Shown in pieces: positions 40,938-49,265 of a stretch of 64,000 nucleotides of DNA. The notes beneath the pieces were generated by a model. That model was given only the letters and a program-made list of their open reading frames with translations. It was not told where the DNA came from and searched no databases. Source of the stretch: Acidimicrobiales bacterium. GTDB taxonomy: Bacteria; Actinomycetota; Acidimicrobiia; Acidimicrobiales; DATDAH01. Every line of letters begins with the position of its first letter. The first letter of the stretch is position 1. A program made the position numbers and the translations under genes. The stretch covers positions 62,001-126,000 of the forward strand of contig JAEUJM010000043.1 of the NCBI GenBank assembly GCA_016794585.1, in the 5' to 3' direction.

Positions 40938-41429
40938 ATGAGCGAGCAGGACAACGACCCCGACATCGTCGTCTCGGGCATCGACCTGGACGGGGACGGC
41001 GAGCTCGACGGCGTCAACGTCACCGAGACCGTCTCGAAGGACGTGGATGGTGACGGCTTCGACGACATCGTGACCGAGACGTCGACCACGGTGATCGACG
41101 TGGACGGCGACGGCGAGCCCGACATCATCACCTCGACCGAGACCACCATCTACGACCTCGACGGCGACGGGCAGACCGACGTGATCCAGGAGGTCACCAC
41201 CACCGCCATCGACGTGGACGGCGACGGCGTCCCCGACATCGTCCAGGAGACCACCACGACGGCCATCGACATCGACGGCGACGGCACCTTCGACGCCGTC
41301 GAGGAGATCGTGGCCACCGGCGTCGACCTGGACGGCGACGGCACCATCGACGAGATCGAAGTCACCGAGACGGTGTACGGGACCGACGAGCTCGAGGCCG
41401 GCGACGACGCCGAGGGCGACGAGGGCTGA
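40938..41429 (+). CDS. Seven-repeat DxDGDG protein without signal peptide (163 aa)
   Basis: From ATG 40938 (GAGAGG 9 bases upstream) the protein is almost entirely seven tandem ~19-22-residue units starting DLDGDG, DVDGDG or DIDGDG and continuing xxDxxxExxTTxI. Each DxDGDGxxD loop matches the calcium loop of EF-hand/dockerin/TSP3-type repeats; the Thr/Val/Ile stretches look like beta strands. There is no signal peptide or membrane segment, so it is predicted cytoplasmic or exported by an unknown route. It ends 17 bases before the molybdopterin enzyme. No family recognised beyond the loop type. Confidence 0.82.
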   Translation: MSEQDNDPDIVVSGIDLDGDGELDGVNVTETVSKDVDGDGFDDIVTETSTTVIDVDGDGEPDIITSTETTIYDLDGDGQTDVIQEVTTTAIDVDGDGVPDIVQETTTTAIDIDGDGTFDAVEEIVATGVDLDGDGTIDEIEVTETVYGTDELEAGDDAEGDEG

Positions 41430-41446
41430 CGCCCCCGGGCGCACCC

Positions 41447-43453
41447 GTGCCCGATCACCGCTCCTACTGCCGGATCTGCGCCGCGGCGTGCGGCATCGTG
41501 GTCACCGTCGACGGTGACCGGGTGCAGCGCGTCCGCGGCGACGCCGACCACCCCGTGTCCCGGGGCTACGTGTGCGGGAAGGGCCGGGGACTGCCGGCCT
41601 GGCACCACGGTCCCGGGCGGCTCGACCAACCCCGGCTCGGGGAGCGGCCGGTGTCGTGGGACGAACTGCTGGCCGACCTCGCCGGCCGCCTCGGCCCGAT
41701 CATCGCCGACGACCCCGATGCGGTCGCCCTCTACCTGGCCACCGGCCTCGCCTACGACGCCGCCGGGCAGGTCGCGGCCGCGCAGTGGCTGCCCTCGATC
41801 GGCAGCTCCTCGTTCGTCACCGCGGTCACCGTGGACAACGCCCCCGTCCTCGTGGCCGCCGAGCTCGTGGCGGGCGAGCCGATGCTCAACCCGGTGTGGG
41901 ATCCGACCCGGCCGGGGTTGGCCGTCCTCGTCGGGACCAACCCGGTCGTGTCCCACGGCTACGGCACGGCCCTGCCCGACCCCATCGGGCGGCTGCGCGC
42001 GTTCCGCGCTGCGGGCGGGCGGGTCTGGGTGCTGGACCCCCGGGCGAGCGAGACCGCCCGCCACGCCGACGCCCACCTTCCGGTGCGACCGGGAGCCGAC
42101 GTCGCCGTCCTCGCGGCGATGGCCCGGGCCGTCCTCGACGATGGCGCCGACGAGCGGGAGCTCACCGACCACTGCCGTCCCGACGAGGTCGAGGCGCTCC
42201 GCAGGGCACTCGCCCCGTTCACGGTCGAGCGCGCCGCCGCGGTCGCCGGCGTCGACCCGGCGCGGCTCGAGGACCTGATCGCCGAGGTCCGCGCCCACCG
42301 CGGCTGTCTCGCCATGCACTGCGGCACCGGCGTCACCATGAGCCCGGACGGCGTCATCGCCGAGTGGCTCCGGTGGGTGCTCCTGATCGCCACGGGCTCC
42401 CTGGACAACCCCACGGGCATGTACTTCCACCGTGGGGCCATCCACCAGCTGCGGCGCCGCCCGGCACCGTCCCCCGACGCTCCCCCACCGCCGGGCCCCG
42501 CCCGCAGCCGCCCCGAGCTCCCGCGTGTGCTGGGGCAGATCGCCTGCGCCGCGCTCGTGGACGAGATCGAAGCGGGCCACGTGCGTGCCCTCCTCGTGAC
42601 CGGCGGCAACCCGCTCTCCGCGTTCCCGCAGCCCGAGCGCCTGCGGGCGGCACTGCGTCGCCTCGACGTCCTCGCCGTGGTGGACGTGACCGAGGGCCCG
42701 ATGACCGAGCTCGCCACCCACGTCCTGCCTGCCACCGGACAGCTCGAACGGGCGGACCTCACGCTCGCGGAGCTGACCGCGGTCCGCCCCGGCCTCCAGG
42801 CGACCACGGCCGTGGTGGCTCCCGTCGCCGACCGACGCCCGGTCTGGTGGATGTTCGCCGCCCTCGATCGTGCCCTCGGCCGGCCGACGCCGGGGGGCGT
42901 CGACCCCGACCTGCTCACCGACGAGCTCTACCTGCACGGGATCCTGGGCCACAGCACCCTCGACGGCGCCGCCGTGTTCTCCGCCGGTCCCCACGGGGTC
43001 ACCACCGAGGTGGAGCACGGGTGGGTCCACGACGACCTGCTCCCTGAGGGACGCTGGAGCATCGCCCCCGCTCCGCTGCTGTCCCGCTTGCAGGCGCTCA
43101 GTGCGGCGACCCCGTCCGCGGGTGCGACGGATGCGCTGCTGCTCGCCCCCCGACGAGAGCCGGCGTGGAGCAACTCGGTGCCCTACGGCGCCGGCGCCGA
43201 CGTCCCCGTCGTGCGCCTCCACCCGGATGACCTCACCGAAGGCGCCACCTCGGTGCGCCTCACGTCCGCACACGGCCGCGTGACCGCCGTGGCCGTCGCC
43301 GACCCCGCGGTGCGCCGCGGCGTCGCCTCGATGACCCACGGCCACCTCGACGCCGGCCCGGGGGCGCTGACCAGCGGCGACGTCGACGTCGACCCGCTCA
43401 CCACCATGCCCCTGGCCTCAGGCCTCCCGGTAGCGGCGTCGCCCTCACCCTGA
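41447..43453 (+). CDS. Molybdopterin-dependent oxidoreductase (DMSO reductase family)
   Basis: 668 residues from GTG 41447. The N-terminal [4Fe-4S] motif uses C8, C11, C15 and C43 (YCRICAAACGI ... GYVCGKG). Molybdopterin-binding segments follow: VLVGTNPVVSHGYG, VWVLDPRASETARHADAHLP, LAMHCGTGVTMS and LLVTGGNPLSAFP. A C-terminal dinucleotide-binding domain is present (NSVPYGAGADVPVVRLHPDD). It is shorter than nitrate reductases and resembles the standalone formate-dehydrogenase/assimilatory-nitrate-reductase-like group. No TAT signal, so cytoplasmic. Substrate and Mo/W preference unknown. Confidence 0.88.
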   Translation: MPDHRSYCRICAAACGIVVTVDGDRVQRVRGDADHPVSRGYVCGKGRGLPAWHHGPGRLDQPRLGERPVSWDELLADLAGRLGPIIADDPDAVALYLATGLAYDAAGQVAAAQWLPSIGSSSFVTAVTVDNAPVLVAAELVAGEPMLNPVWDPTRPGLAVLVGTNPVVSHGYGTALPDPIGRLRAFRAAGGRVWVLDPRASETARHADAHLPVRPGADVAVLAAMARAVLDDGADERELTDHCRPDEVEALRRALAPFTVERAAAVAGVDPARLEDLIAEVRAHRGCLAMHCGTGVTMSPDGVIAEWLRWVLLIATGSLDNPTGMYFHRGAIHQLRRRPAPSPDAPPPPGPARSRPELPRVLGQIACAALVDEIEAGHVRALLVTGGNPLSAFPQPERLRAALRRLDVLAVVDVTEGPMTELATHVLPATGQLERADLTLAELTAVRPGLQATTAVVAPVADRRPVWWMFAALDRALGRPTPGGVDPDLLTDELYLHGILGHSTLDGAAVFSAGPHGVTTEVEHGWVHDDLLPEGRWSIAPAPLLSRLQALSAATPSAGATDALLLAPRREPAWSNSVPYGAGADVPVVRLHPDDLTEGATSVRLTSAHGRVTAVAVADPAVRRGVASMTHGHLDAGPGALTSGDVDVDPLTTMPLASGLPVAASPSP

Positions 43454-43570
43454 GGCCCACCCGGTGTCGTCCCAGTCCGGGGCCATCGTGGTGGCCACCA
43501 CACCACCTTCACCACCACGCCACCGTGGACCCGGCGCGAACGTGCGTGCGACGCGGACCCGGATCGGGGA

Positions 43571-45028
43571 TCAGTGTCGCGGGCCTGCCGCGGCGCGCCC
43601 GGCGCGACGTCCGAAGTAGGTGCCGTCGCCCAGCGAGATCCCGCTGACGTACCCGCCGACGGCGATGCCGACGGTCGTTCGACCCGCGGCGAAGAGGCCG
43701 GGCACCTCGCCGCCCTCGGCTGTGGCCACGACACCGTCGGGATCCGTGACCAGGCCACCGAGCGTGAAGGTGGCGTACCAGGAGCGGTCGACGCTGAGGT
43801 CGACGACGCCGTAGGGAGGCTCGAGCGGCTGCACGAACTCGGACGCCTTGTGGTGGGCGGGATCGTGGCCCTCGGCGGCCTGGCGGTTGTAGTCGTCGAG
43901 GGTGCGCTGGAGCGACCCGGCGGGCAGGCCCATCTCCTCCTCGAGCTCGGTCGCGGTCTCGGCCACCCAGCGCGGCTTGTAGCCGGCGATGTTCACCGCG
44001 AACGTCTCGTCGTCGTGCACGAAGTACACCCGGCCGTCCTGATGCAGCAGGAACTCGTGGCCGAGGCGGCCGGCGTAGGTGTCCTCGTTCATGAAGCGTT
44101 CGCCCTGGCCGTTCACGATGATCCCCCGCACGATGCTGCGGGGCGGCGCCAGCGGGATGCCCACCTCGATGCGGTCCAGACCCTCCACGGCCGCGCCGGC
44201 GCCCGCCGCCATGCGGATGGCCCGGCCGTCGTCGTGCTCGGTGCCGATGGGGACGTTGCAGCGCAGCGCGGCCGCGCAGTGGCGTTCGACCATGGCGCGG
44301 TTGAACATGAAGCCGCCGGCGGTGAGCACCACGCCACGTTCGGCCTGGACGCGGCGCAGGTCGCCTTCGACCATGGCCTCGATCCCGACCACGGCGCCGT
44401 CGCGTACGACGAGGCGCTCGACGGTGGCCTCCGTGACCACCCGCACGCCTGCCGCATCCACGGCGGCCAGGAGCCGCTGCATGAGGAATCCGCCGGCGGC
44501 GTCCGGATGCGCCGGGTGGTGCCCGCGCGCGGCCGGGGTGGCCACCTCGTTGAACGGCCAGGAGTCCTCCCCGCCGCTGAACACGAGGCCGGAGGTGTCC
44601 GGCGGCTCGCGGTCGTGCTCGGGGTGGTACCGCCCCTCGAAGGGGACGCCATGGTCCACGAGCCAGTGGAAGTGCCCCACGCTGTCGTCGCAATAGGCGG
44701 TCACCTTGGCCTCGTCGACACCGGGGCCGCAGGCCTTCCTCAGGAAGCGGGCCATGTTGTCGGGCGAGTCCTCGAAGCCGCAGGCCTCCTGCACCGGCGT
44801 ACCCCCGCCGAGGTAGATCAGCCCACCCGACAGGGCCGAGGTGCCGCCGCCGAACGCGGCCGCCTCCAGCACCACCACGCTGGCCCCGGCCTCCGCCGCC
44901 TCGATCGCTGCGCAGGCGCCGGCGCACCCGAGCCCGACCACGACCACGTCGGCGGTGTCATCCCAGTCCGCGACGGCGTCCGCCGCCAGGGGCTCGATCG
45001 GCGAGAGCAGGTCGTCCGAGGTCGTCAC
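43571..45028 (-). CDS. FAD-dependent flavoprotein, KstD/fumarate-reductase-like
   Basis: 485 residues from GTG 45028. Dinucleotide motif DVVVVGLGCAGACAAIEAAE, then FGGGTSALSGGLIYLGGGTP (typical of 3-ketosteroid-dehydrogenase-like proteins), VVLTAGGFMFNRAMV, and the C-terminal LFAAGRTTVGIAVGGYVSGI. Members of this group dehydrogenate or reduce alpha,beta-unsaturated ketones such as steroids. The neighbouring SnoaL-type protein and hydrolase could belong to the same catabolic unit, but this is conjecture. Confidence 0.87.
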   Translation of the reverse strand: MTTSDDLLSPIEPLAADAVADWDDTADVVVVGLGCAGACAAIEAAEAGASVVVLEAAAFGGGTSALSGGLIYLGGGTPVQEACGFEDSPDNMARFLRKACGPGVDEAKVTAYCDDSVGHFHWLVDHGVPFEGRYHPEHDREPPDTSGLVFSGGEDSWPFNEVATPAARGHHPAHPDAAGGFLMQRLLAAVDAAGVRVVTEATVERLVVRDGAVVGIEAMVEGDLRRVQAERGVVLTAGGFMFNRAMVERHCAAALRCNVPIGTEHDDGRAIRMAAGAGAAVEGLDRIEVGIPLAPPRSIVRGIIVNGQGERFMNEDTYAGRLGHEFLLHQDGRVYFVHDDETFAVNIAGYKPRWVAETATELEEEMGLPAGSLQRTLDDYNRQAAEGHDPAHHKASEFVQPLEPPYGVVDLSVDRSWYATFTLGGLVTDPDGVVATAEGGEVPGLFAAGRTTVGIAVGGYVSGISLGDGTYFGRRAGRAAAGPRH

Positions 45029-45073
45029 GGCCGGGAGTCTGGCAGAACCCGAACGACGCCGAGACCACCCGGG

Positions 45074-45478
45074 TCAGGGGGCGCTGAGCTGGGCCATCAG
45101 GCCGGCGACGTCGACCTGATCCCATGCCTCCGCGATGAGCCCGTCGGCGATCCGCAGCACCGCCGTGGAGGTGAAGGTGACGGACCGACCGGTCGCCTCC
45201 ACCCCGGCGAACGGCCCCGAGTGGGTGCCACTCCAGCGCTGGTGTGCCGCGACCAGGTCGCCCTCGGCGAGGATGAGCAGGATCTCGTTGCGGAGGTCCG
45301 GGAAGGCGTCGAGGAAGGCGGCCACGGCGACCCGCTGACCGTCGTGCCCGCGCTGCTCGCCGTCGTGGGTGAAGTCCGCGGTGAGCAGTCGATCCACGGC
45401 ACCGAGGTCGCGCTCGTTGATGGCCTCGGCGTAGAAGCGGCGGACGAGGGCCTTGTTGGCGTCGAGGTCGTCGTTCAC
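45074..45478 (-). CDS. SnoaL-like/ketosteroid-isomerase-fold protein (134 aa)
   Basis: GTG 45478 overlaps the hydrolase stop by four bases. The cone-shaped alpha+beta fold is evident from ALVRRFYAEAINERDLGAVD, HDGEQRGHDGQRVAVAAFLDA and a strand series ending in VDVAGLMAQL. SnoaL-like proteins are small isomerases/cyclases or ligand binders; activity cannot be predicted. Long upstream extensions are shadows of the hydrolase. Confidence 0.83.
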   Translation of the reverse strand: MNDDLDANKALVRRFYAEAINERDLGAVDRLLTADFTHDGEQRGHDGQRVAVAAFLDAFPDLRNEILLILAEGDLVAAHQRWSGTHSGPFAGVEATGRSVTFTSTAVLRIADGLIAEAWDQVDVAGLMAQLSAP

Positions 45479-46287
45479 GGGGACAGGTGCTCCTTGATCT
45501 GGGCGGCGAGGACGTCCGGGACCTGGGCCATGAAGGCGTGCCCGCAGTCCTCGAAGGCGGTGGCGGTCGGCGCCTGCCAGCGCTCGGCCAGCAGTGGGGC
45601 GTTGGCCGCAGGGATGACGACGTCGAGCGCGCCGCAGGCGACCAGTGTGGGCAGCGACGGGGCGGGCGGCGGCGTCGCGGCGTGCCACGCGTCCATGGCC
45701 GCCTCCTGGGCCCGCAGCACCCGGTGGTCGAGCGCCTCCCGGCCCTCCGCCACCAGCGGTCCGACCTGCTCGTCGAGCTGCGCGGCCAACGCCGCCGGGA
45801 AGAGCACACCGAGAAGCCGGGAGGCCTGCTCTCGTGGCGAGCCCGAGGCGTCGGTCAGGCGCGCCCAGACCGCCGGGTCGGCCGCGACGGCCGACGGGCC
45901 ACCGGGATCGGTCCCGAGGAGGGCCAGTGCTTCGATGCGCTCGGGAGCGTGCGACGCCAGGGTCTGCGCCACGAAACCACCCATCGACCACCCCACGACC
46001 GGCGCCGACGAGAGGCCCAGGGCGTCCATCACCGCTGCGACGTCGGCGGCCATCGACGCGACGGACAACGGCTCGTCGTCGTCGCCCCAGGTGGACGTGC
46101 CCATCCCCCGGTGGTCGGGCAGCACCACCTCGAAGCCGTCGGCGAGGGCGCCGAGGAAGACCGGGTCCCAGTCGGCCGCCGTCGCCGCGTAGCCGTTGAG
46201 CAGCACCAACGGTGGACCGGCTCCGACACGCGACCAGCCGACCTGGCGGCCGCTGCGCTCGACGACGCCGCGTTCCTCCCCGTCCAT
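45475..46287 (-). CDS. Alpha/beta hydrolase (270 aa)
   Basis: Start at MDGEERGVVERSGRQVG (46287); an in-frame upstream start at 46323 has no clear support. Motifs: LVLLNGYAATAADWDPVF, LPDHRGMGTSTWG, nucleophile VGWSMGGFVAQT, and catalytic His in FEDCGHAFMAQ. Overall similar to lactone/ester hydrolases (BioH/3-oxoadipate enol-lactonase type). Co-translated with the SnoaL-like protein. Confidence 0.84.
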   Translation of the reverse strand: MDGEERGVVERSGRQVGWSRVGAGPPLVLLNGYAATAADWDPVFLGALADGFEVVLPDHRGMGTSTWGDDDEPLSVASMAADVAAVMDALGLSSAPVVGWSMGGFVAQTLASHAPERIEALALLGTDPGGPSAVAADPAVWARLTDASGSPREQASRLLGVLFPAALAAQLDEQVGPLVAEGREALDHRVLRAQEAAMDAWHAATPPPAPSLPTLVACGALDVVIPAANAPLLAERWQAPTATAFEDCGHAFMAQVPDVLAAQIKEHLSP

Positions 46288-46332
46288 GCCGCACAGCAGA
46301 GCAGAGGCTCGACGTGACGGCAACCGCCGGCT

Positions 46333-47517
46333 TCAGCGCGGCGGCTGGAGCGGCGCGGGCTGCACGCTGGTGGAGGGGAACTCCTCGAGAGGGCCGACCG
46401 GCGCCCGGTCCCAGTGGGTGAAGGTGAGCTCGCTTCGGAGGTAGGCGACGAGGAGCTGCACCACCGATGCGACACCGTCGAGGTGCGTGCGCTCCCAGGC
46501 GTGGCTGGCGTCGACGGGCACGCCCACGAGGGCAGCACGTGTCGCCATCCCCGCCTCGAGCGCGGCCGCCGCGTCCGAGCGGTAGAAGTCGAACACGTCG
46601 CGGCAATGGCGGATCCCGTGGGCGCGGCACAGCTCGATGAGGTGGCGGGTGAGGTGGTAGTCGAACGGGCCGTGGAGGTCCTGGGTGGCGATGGTGACCC
46701 GATCCTCCCTCGACTGCTGCCCGGGTGCGACCACGGCGTTGTCGACCGCGACGAGCTCGGCCACGTCGTCGTCGAGGCCGTTGGATGCGCCGTGCCCCAC
46801 CTCCTCGGAGATGGTGATCAGCACCTGACACGCCACCGTCGGCTCGACCTCGGCGTCGCGCAGCGCCTTGAGGGCCGTGAGCACGGCGGCCACGCCGGCC
46901 TTGTCGTCGAGGTGGCGGGCGTTGACGAAGCCCGACGGCGTCACGACCGGCACCGAGTCGACCGCGATGTGGTCGCCCACACGGAGGCCGAGCGTGGCGA
47001 GGCCATCGGCGTCGTCCACCCGTTCGTCCACCCGCACCTCGAGGTTGTCCCAGGCCGACGGCTGGGTGTCGACCTCACGGTGGTAGCGGTGCCCTGACGC
47101 TTTCAACGGCAGGATCGTGCCCGTCAGCGGCGCCCGGTCGGTGCCGTCGGTGAAGAGGGTCACGCGTGCTCCCTCGGCCACACGAGGGCTGTAGGTGCCG
47201 ATGGGGACGACGGCGAGCCGCCCGTTCCCCTTCAGCTCCTTGACGGTCGCACCGAGGGTGTCGATGTGCGCGATGAGCGCGCGGCGCGTGTGGTGCTCGC
47301 GCGGAGCGCCCCACTCGACCCGCAGTGCGCCGCGCCGAGTGACCACGATCTCGAAGCCGAGGTCGGTCAGTCGGTCCCCGACCAGCTGGATGGCCTGATC
47401 GGTGCGGCCCGACGGGCTAGGCGTCCGCAGCAGATCCACCAGCAGGTCGGTGAGATAGGAGCGGTCGAACGGCAGGGGGCCACCGCCCGCCGGCCGCTCT
47501 GAGGCCATCCCGGTCAC
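46333..47517 (-). CDS. M42-family peptidase of the NAGGN cluster
   Basis: 394 residues from GTG 47517, overlapping the synthetase stop (GTGA); an ATG at 47508 is also possible. Metal ligand regions: RALIAHIDTLGATVKEL (His), VNARHLDDKAGVAAVL (bridging Asp), TISEEVGHGAS (Glu pair) and a C-terminal DASHAWERTHLDG. M42 enzymes are dodecameric aminopeptidases. The fixed trio of amidotransferase, GNAT/ATP-grasp and M42 hydrolase is the known N-acetylglutaminylglutamine amide locus; the hydrolase's own role is less certain and may be turnover of the osmolyte. Confidence 0.9.
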   Translation of the reverse strand: MTGMASERPAGGGPLPFDRSYLTDLLVDLLRTPSPSGRTDQAIQLVGDRLTDLGFEIVVTRRGALRVEWGAPREHHTRRALIAHIDTLGATVKELKGNGRLAVVPIGTYSPRVAEGARVTLFTDGTDRAPLTGTILPLKASGHRYHREVDTQPSAWDNLEVRVDERVDDADGLATLGLRVGDHIAVDSVPVVTPSGFVNARHLDDKAGVAAVLTALKALRDAEVEPTVACQVLITISEEVGHGASNGLDDDVAELVAVDNAVVAPGQQSREDRVTIATQDLHGPFDYHLTRHLIELCRAHGIRHCRDVFDFYRSDAAAALEAGMATRAALVGVPVDASHAWERTHLDGVASVVQLLVAYLRSELTFTHWDRAPVGPLEEFPSTSVQPAPLQPPR

Positions 47518-49265
47518 CGGTCGGCGCCGGCGGTGTGCATCCGTCCGGTCGTCCCGGCATCGGGCTCCCAATGGCGCGGTAGCGGCGAGGTGCCGGGGAA
47601 CAACAGGTCGACGAAGCACTCGGCGGTTGGTTGGGGCTCGTGGTTGGCGAGGCCGGGCCGCTCGTTGGCCTCGATCAGCGCGTACTCCGGGCCCGCGACA
47701 TCGGGCACGATCAGGTCGATGCCGGTCACCGGGATGGCGATGGCCTGGGCGGCACGGATGGCCACGTCGACGAGGCTCGGGTGGACCCGGTCGGTGACGT
47801 CCTCGATGGTGCCGCCGGTGTGCAGGTTGGCCGTACGCCGGACCTCCACCTCGGCGCCCGCCGGCGGCACGTCGTCGAGCCCGTAGCCCGCGGCCGCCAG
47901 GGCCTCGAGGGTGTCACCATCGATGGGGATCGAGGACTCGCCACCCGTGGCCGCGCCCCGACGCCGGCTCTGGGCCTCGATGAGGTCGGCCACCGTAGCT
48001 CCTCCGTTTCCCACCACGGTCGCGGGCCGACGCACCGCCGCCGCGACGACGGCGTCGTCGATGACCACCAGCCGCAGGTCGAGACCGGCGACGTACTCCT
48101 CGAGCAGCACCTGGGTGTCGAAGCTGCGGGCATGGTCGATCGCGGTGGCCAGGGCATCGGGACGGTCGATGCCGACGGTGACGCCTTGGCCCTGCTCGCC
48201 ACGGGCCGGCTTCGCCACGAGGCGCCCACAGCGTTCGAGGAAGGCCACGTCCTCGGGGCCCTCGGTGGCCACGCGCCCTTCGGGAACCCGGATGCCGGCG
48301 CTGCTCACCACACGGCGAGTGACCCGCTTGTCGTCGCAGCGGCTCATGGCCACCGCGGTGGTCAGCTCGGACAGCGACTCACGGGTGACGATGGTCCGAC
48401 CACCGTGCGACAGCCGCAGGTACCCGCCTTCGGCGTCGAGCACCTCGACGGTGATCCCCCGCCGGGCCGCCTCGTCGGCCACGATGCGGGCGTAGGGGTT
48501 GAGCGCCTGGACCTCGTCGATCGTGCGCACGAAGAGCGGCTCGTTGATCGGGTTCTTGCGCTTCAGGCAGAGCACCGGCACCGGGCGGAACCCGAGCTTG
48601 TCGTACAAGGCGATGGCGGGCCCGTTGTCGTGCAGCACCGAGAGATCGAGCATCGATCGGCCGGCGTCAGCGAAGAGCGCCGCCAGTTCCACGACGAGCG
48701 CCTCGCCGACGCCGGGGAACACCGCCTGCGGGTCCACGGCGAGGCACCAGAGGCTCGTCCCGTTCCCGGGATCCCCGAACGCTTCGCGGTGGTCGATACC
48801 GGTCACCGTGCCGACCACGGCGCCTGAGGCGTCGTCCACGGCCACGAGGTAGTGGAACACCGGGGTGCGCTGGTTGGCGCGGATCGTGTCGACGTCGGCC
48901 GTCACCATCCCGCACCGCGCGTAGACGTGGTTGACCGCGTGGGCGTCGTCCTCCGAGTCCGCCTGCAGCTCGCGGATCGTCACCCCCGCCACCTCGGTGC
49001 GGGACCGACGGTGCGCGCCGAGATCGAGCCGGTAGGTGAACGACGGATCGATGAAGAGCGCGTGCGGATGCCGACTGGCGAGGACATGGGCGTCCTCGGC
49101 GTAGAGGCAGATGTCGCGCTGGCCCGCCCGCTCGTCGGCCATGGCGGCGGCGATGCGGTCGTGGTCGGTGAAGGTCTGGCCGAACACGACCCGGCCCCAC
49201 CCACACTCGAGGGCGACCTCAGCCCCGGCGGCGGTCGGACCGGCGGTGGAGGATGCGGCCGTCAT
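47514..49265 (-). CDS. ngg: N-acetylglutaminylglutamine synthetase (GNAT + ATP-grasp)
   Basis: 583 residues from ATG 49265 (ATGA overlap with the amidotransferase). Residues ~90-265 are a GNAT fold (VAGVTIRELQADSEDDAHAV, GVGEALVVELAALFADAG, NGPAIALYDKLGFRPVPV). Residues ~290-560 are an ATP-grasp ligase (MSRCDDKRVTRRVVSSAG, RLVAKPARGEQGQGVTVG, QVLLEEYVAGLDLRLVVIDD, LIEANERPGLANHEPQ). In the known pathway this single protein acetylates and joins two glutamines. Part of the compatible-solute operon made in response to high osmolarity. Confidence 0.93.
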   Translation of the reverse strand: MTAASSTAGPTAAGAEVALECGWGRVVFGQTFTDHDRIAAAMADERAGQRDICLYAEDAHVLASRHPHALFIDPSFTYRLDLGAHRRSRTEVAGVTIRELQADSEDDAHAVNHVYARCGMVTADVDTIRANQRTPVFHYLVAVDDASGAVVGTVTGIDHREAFGDPGNGTSLWCLAVDPQAVFPGVGEALVVELAALFADAGRSMLDLSVLHDNGPAIALYDKLGFRPVPVLCLKRKNPINEPLFVRTIDEVQALNPYARIVADEAARRGITVEVLDAEGGYLRLSHGGRTIVTRESLSELTTAVAMSRCDDKRVTRRVVSSAGIRVPEGRVATEGPEDVAFLERCGRLVAKPARGEQGQGVTVGIDRPDALATAIDHARSFDTQVLLEEYVAGLDLRLVVIDDAVVAAAVRRPATVVGNGGATVADLIEAQSRRRGAATGGESSIPIDGDTLEALAAAGYGLDDVPPAGAEVEVRRTANLHTGGTIEDVTDRVHPSLVDVAIRAAQAIAIPVTGIDLIVPDVAGPEYALIEANERPGLANHEPQPTAECFVDLLFPGTSPLPRHWEPDAGTTGRMHTAGADR

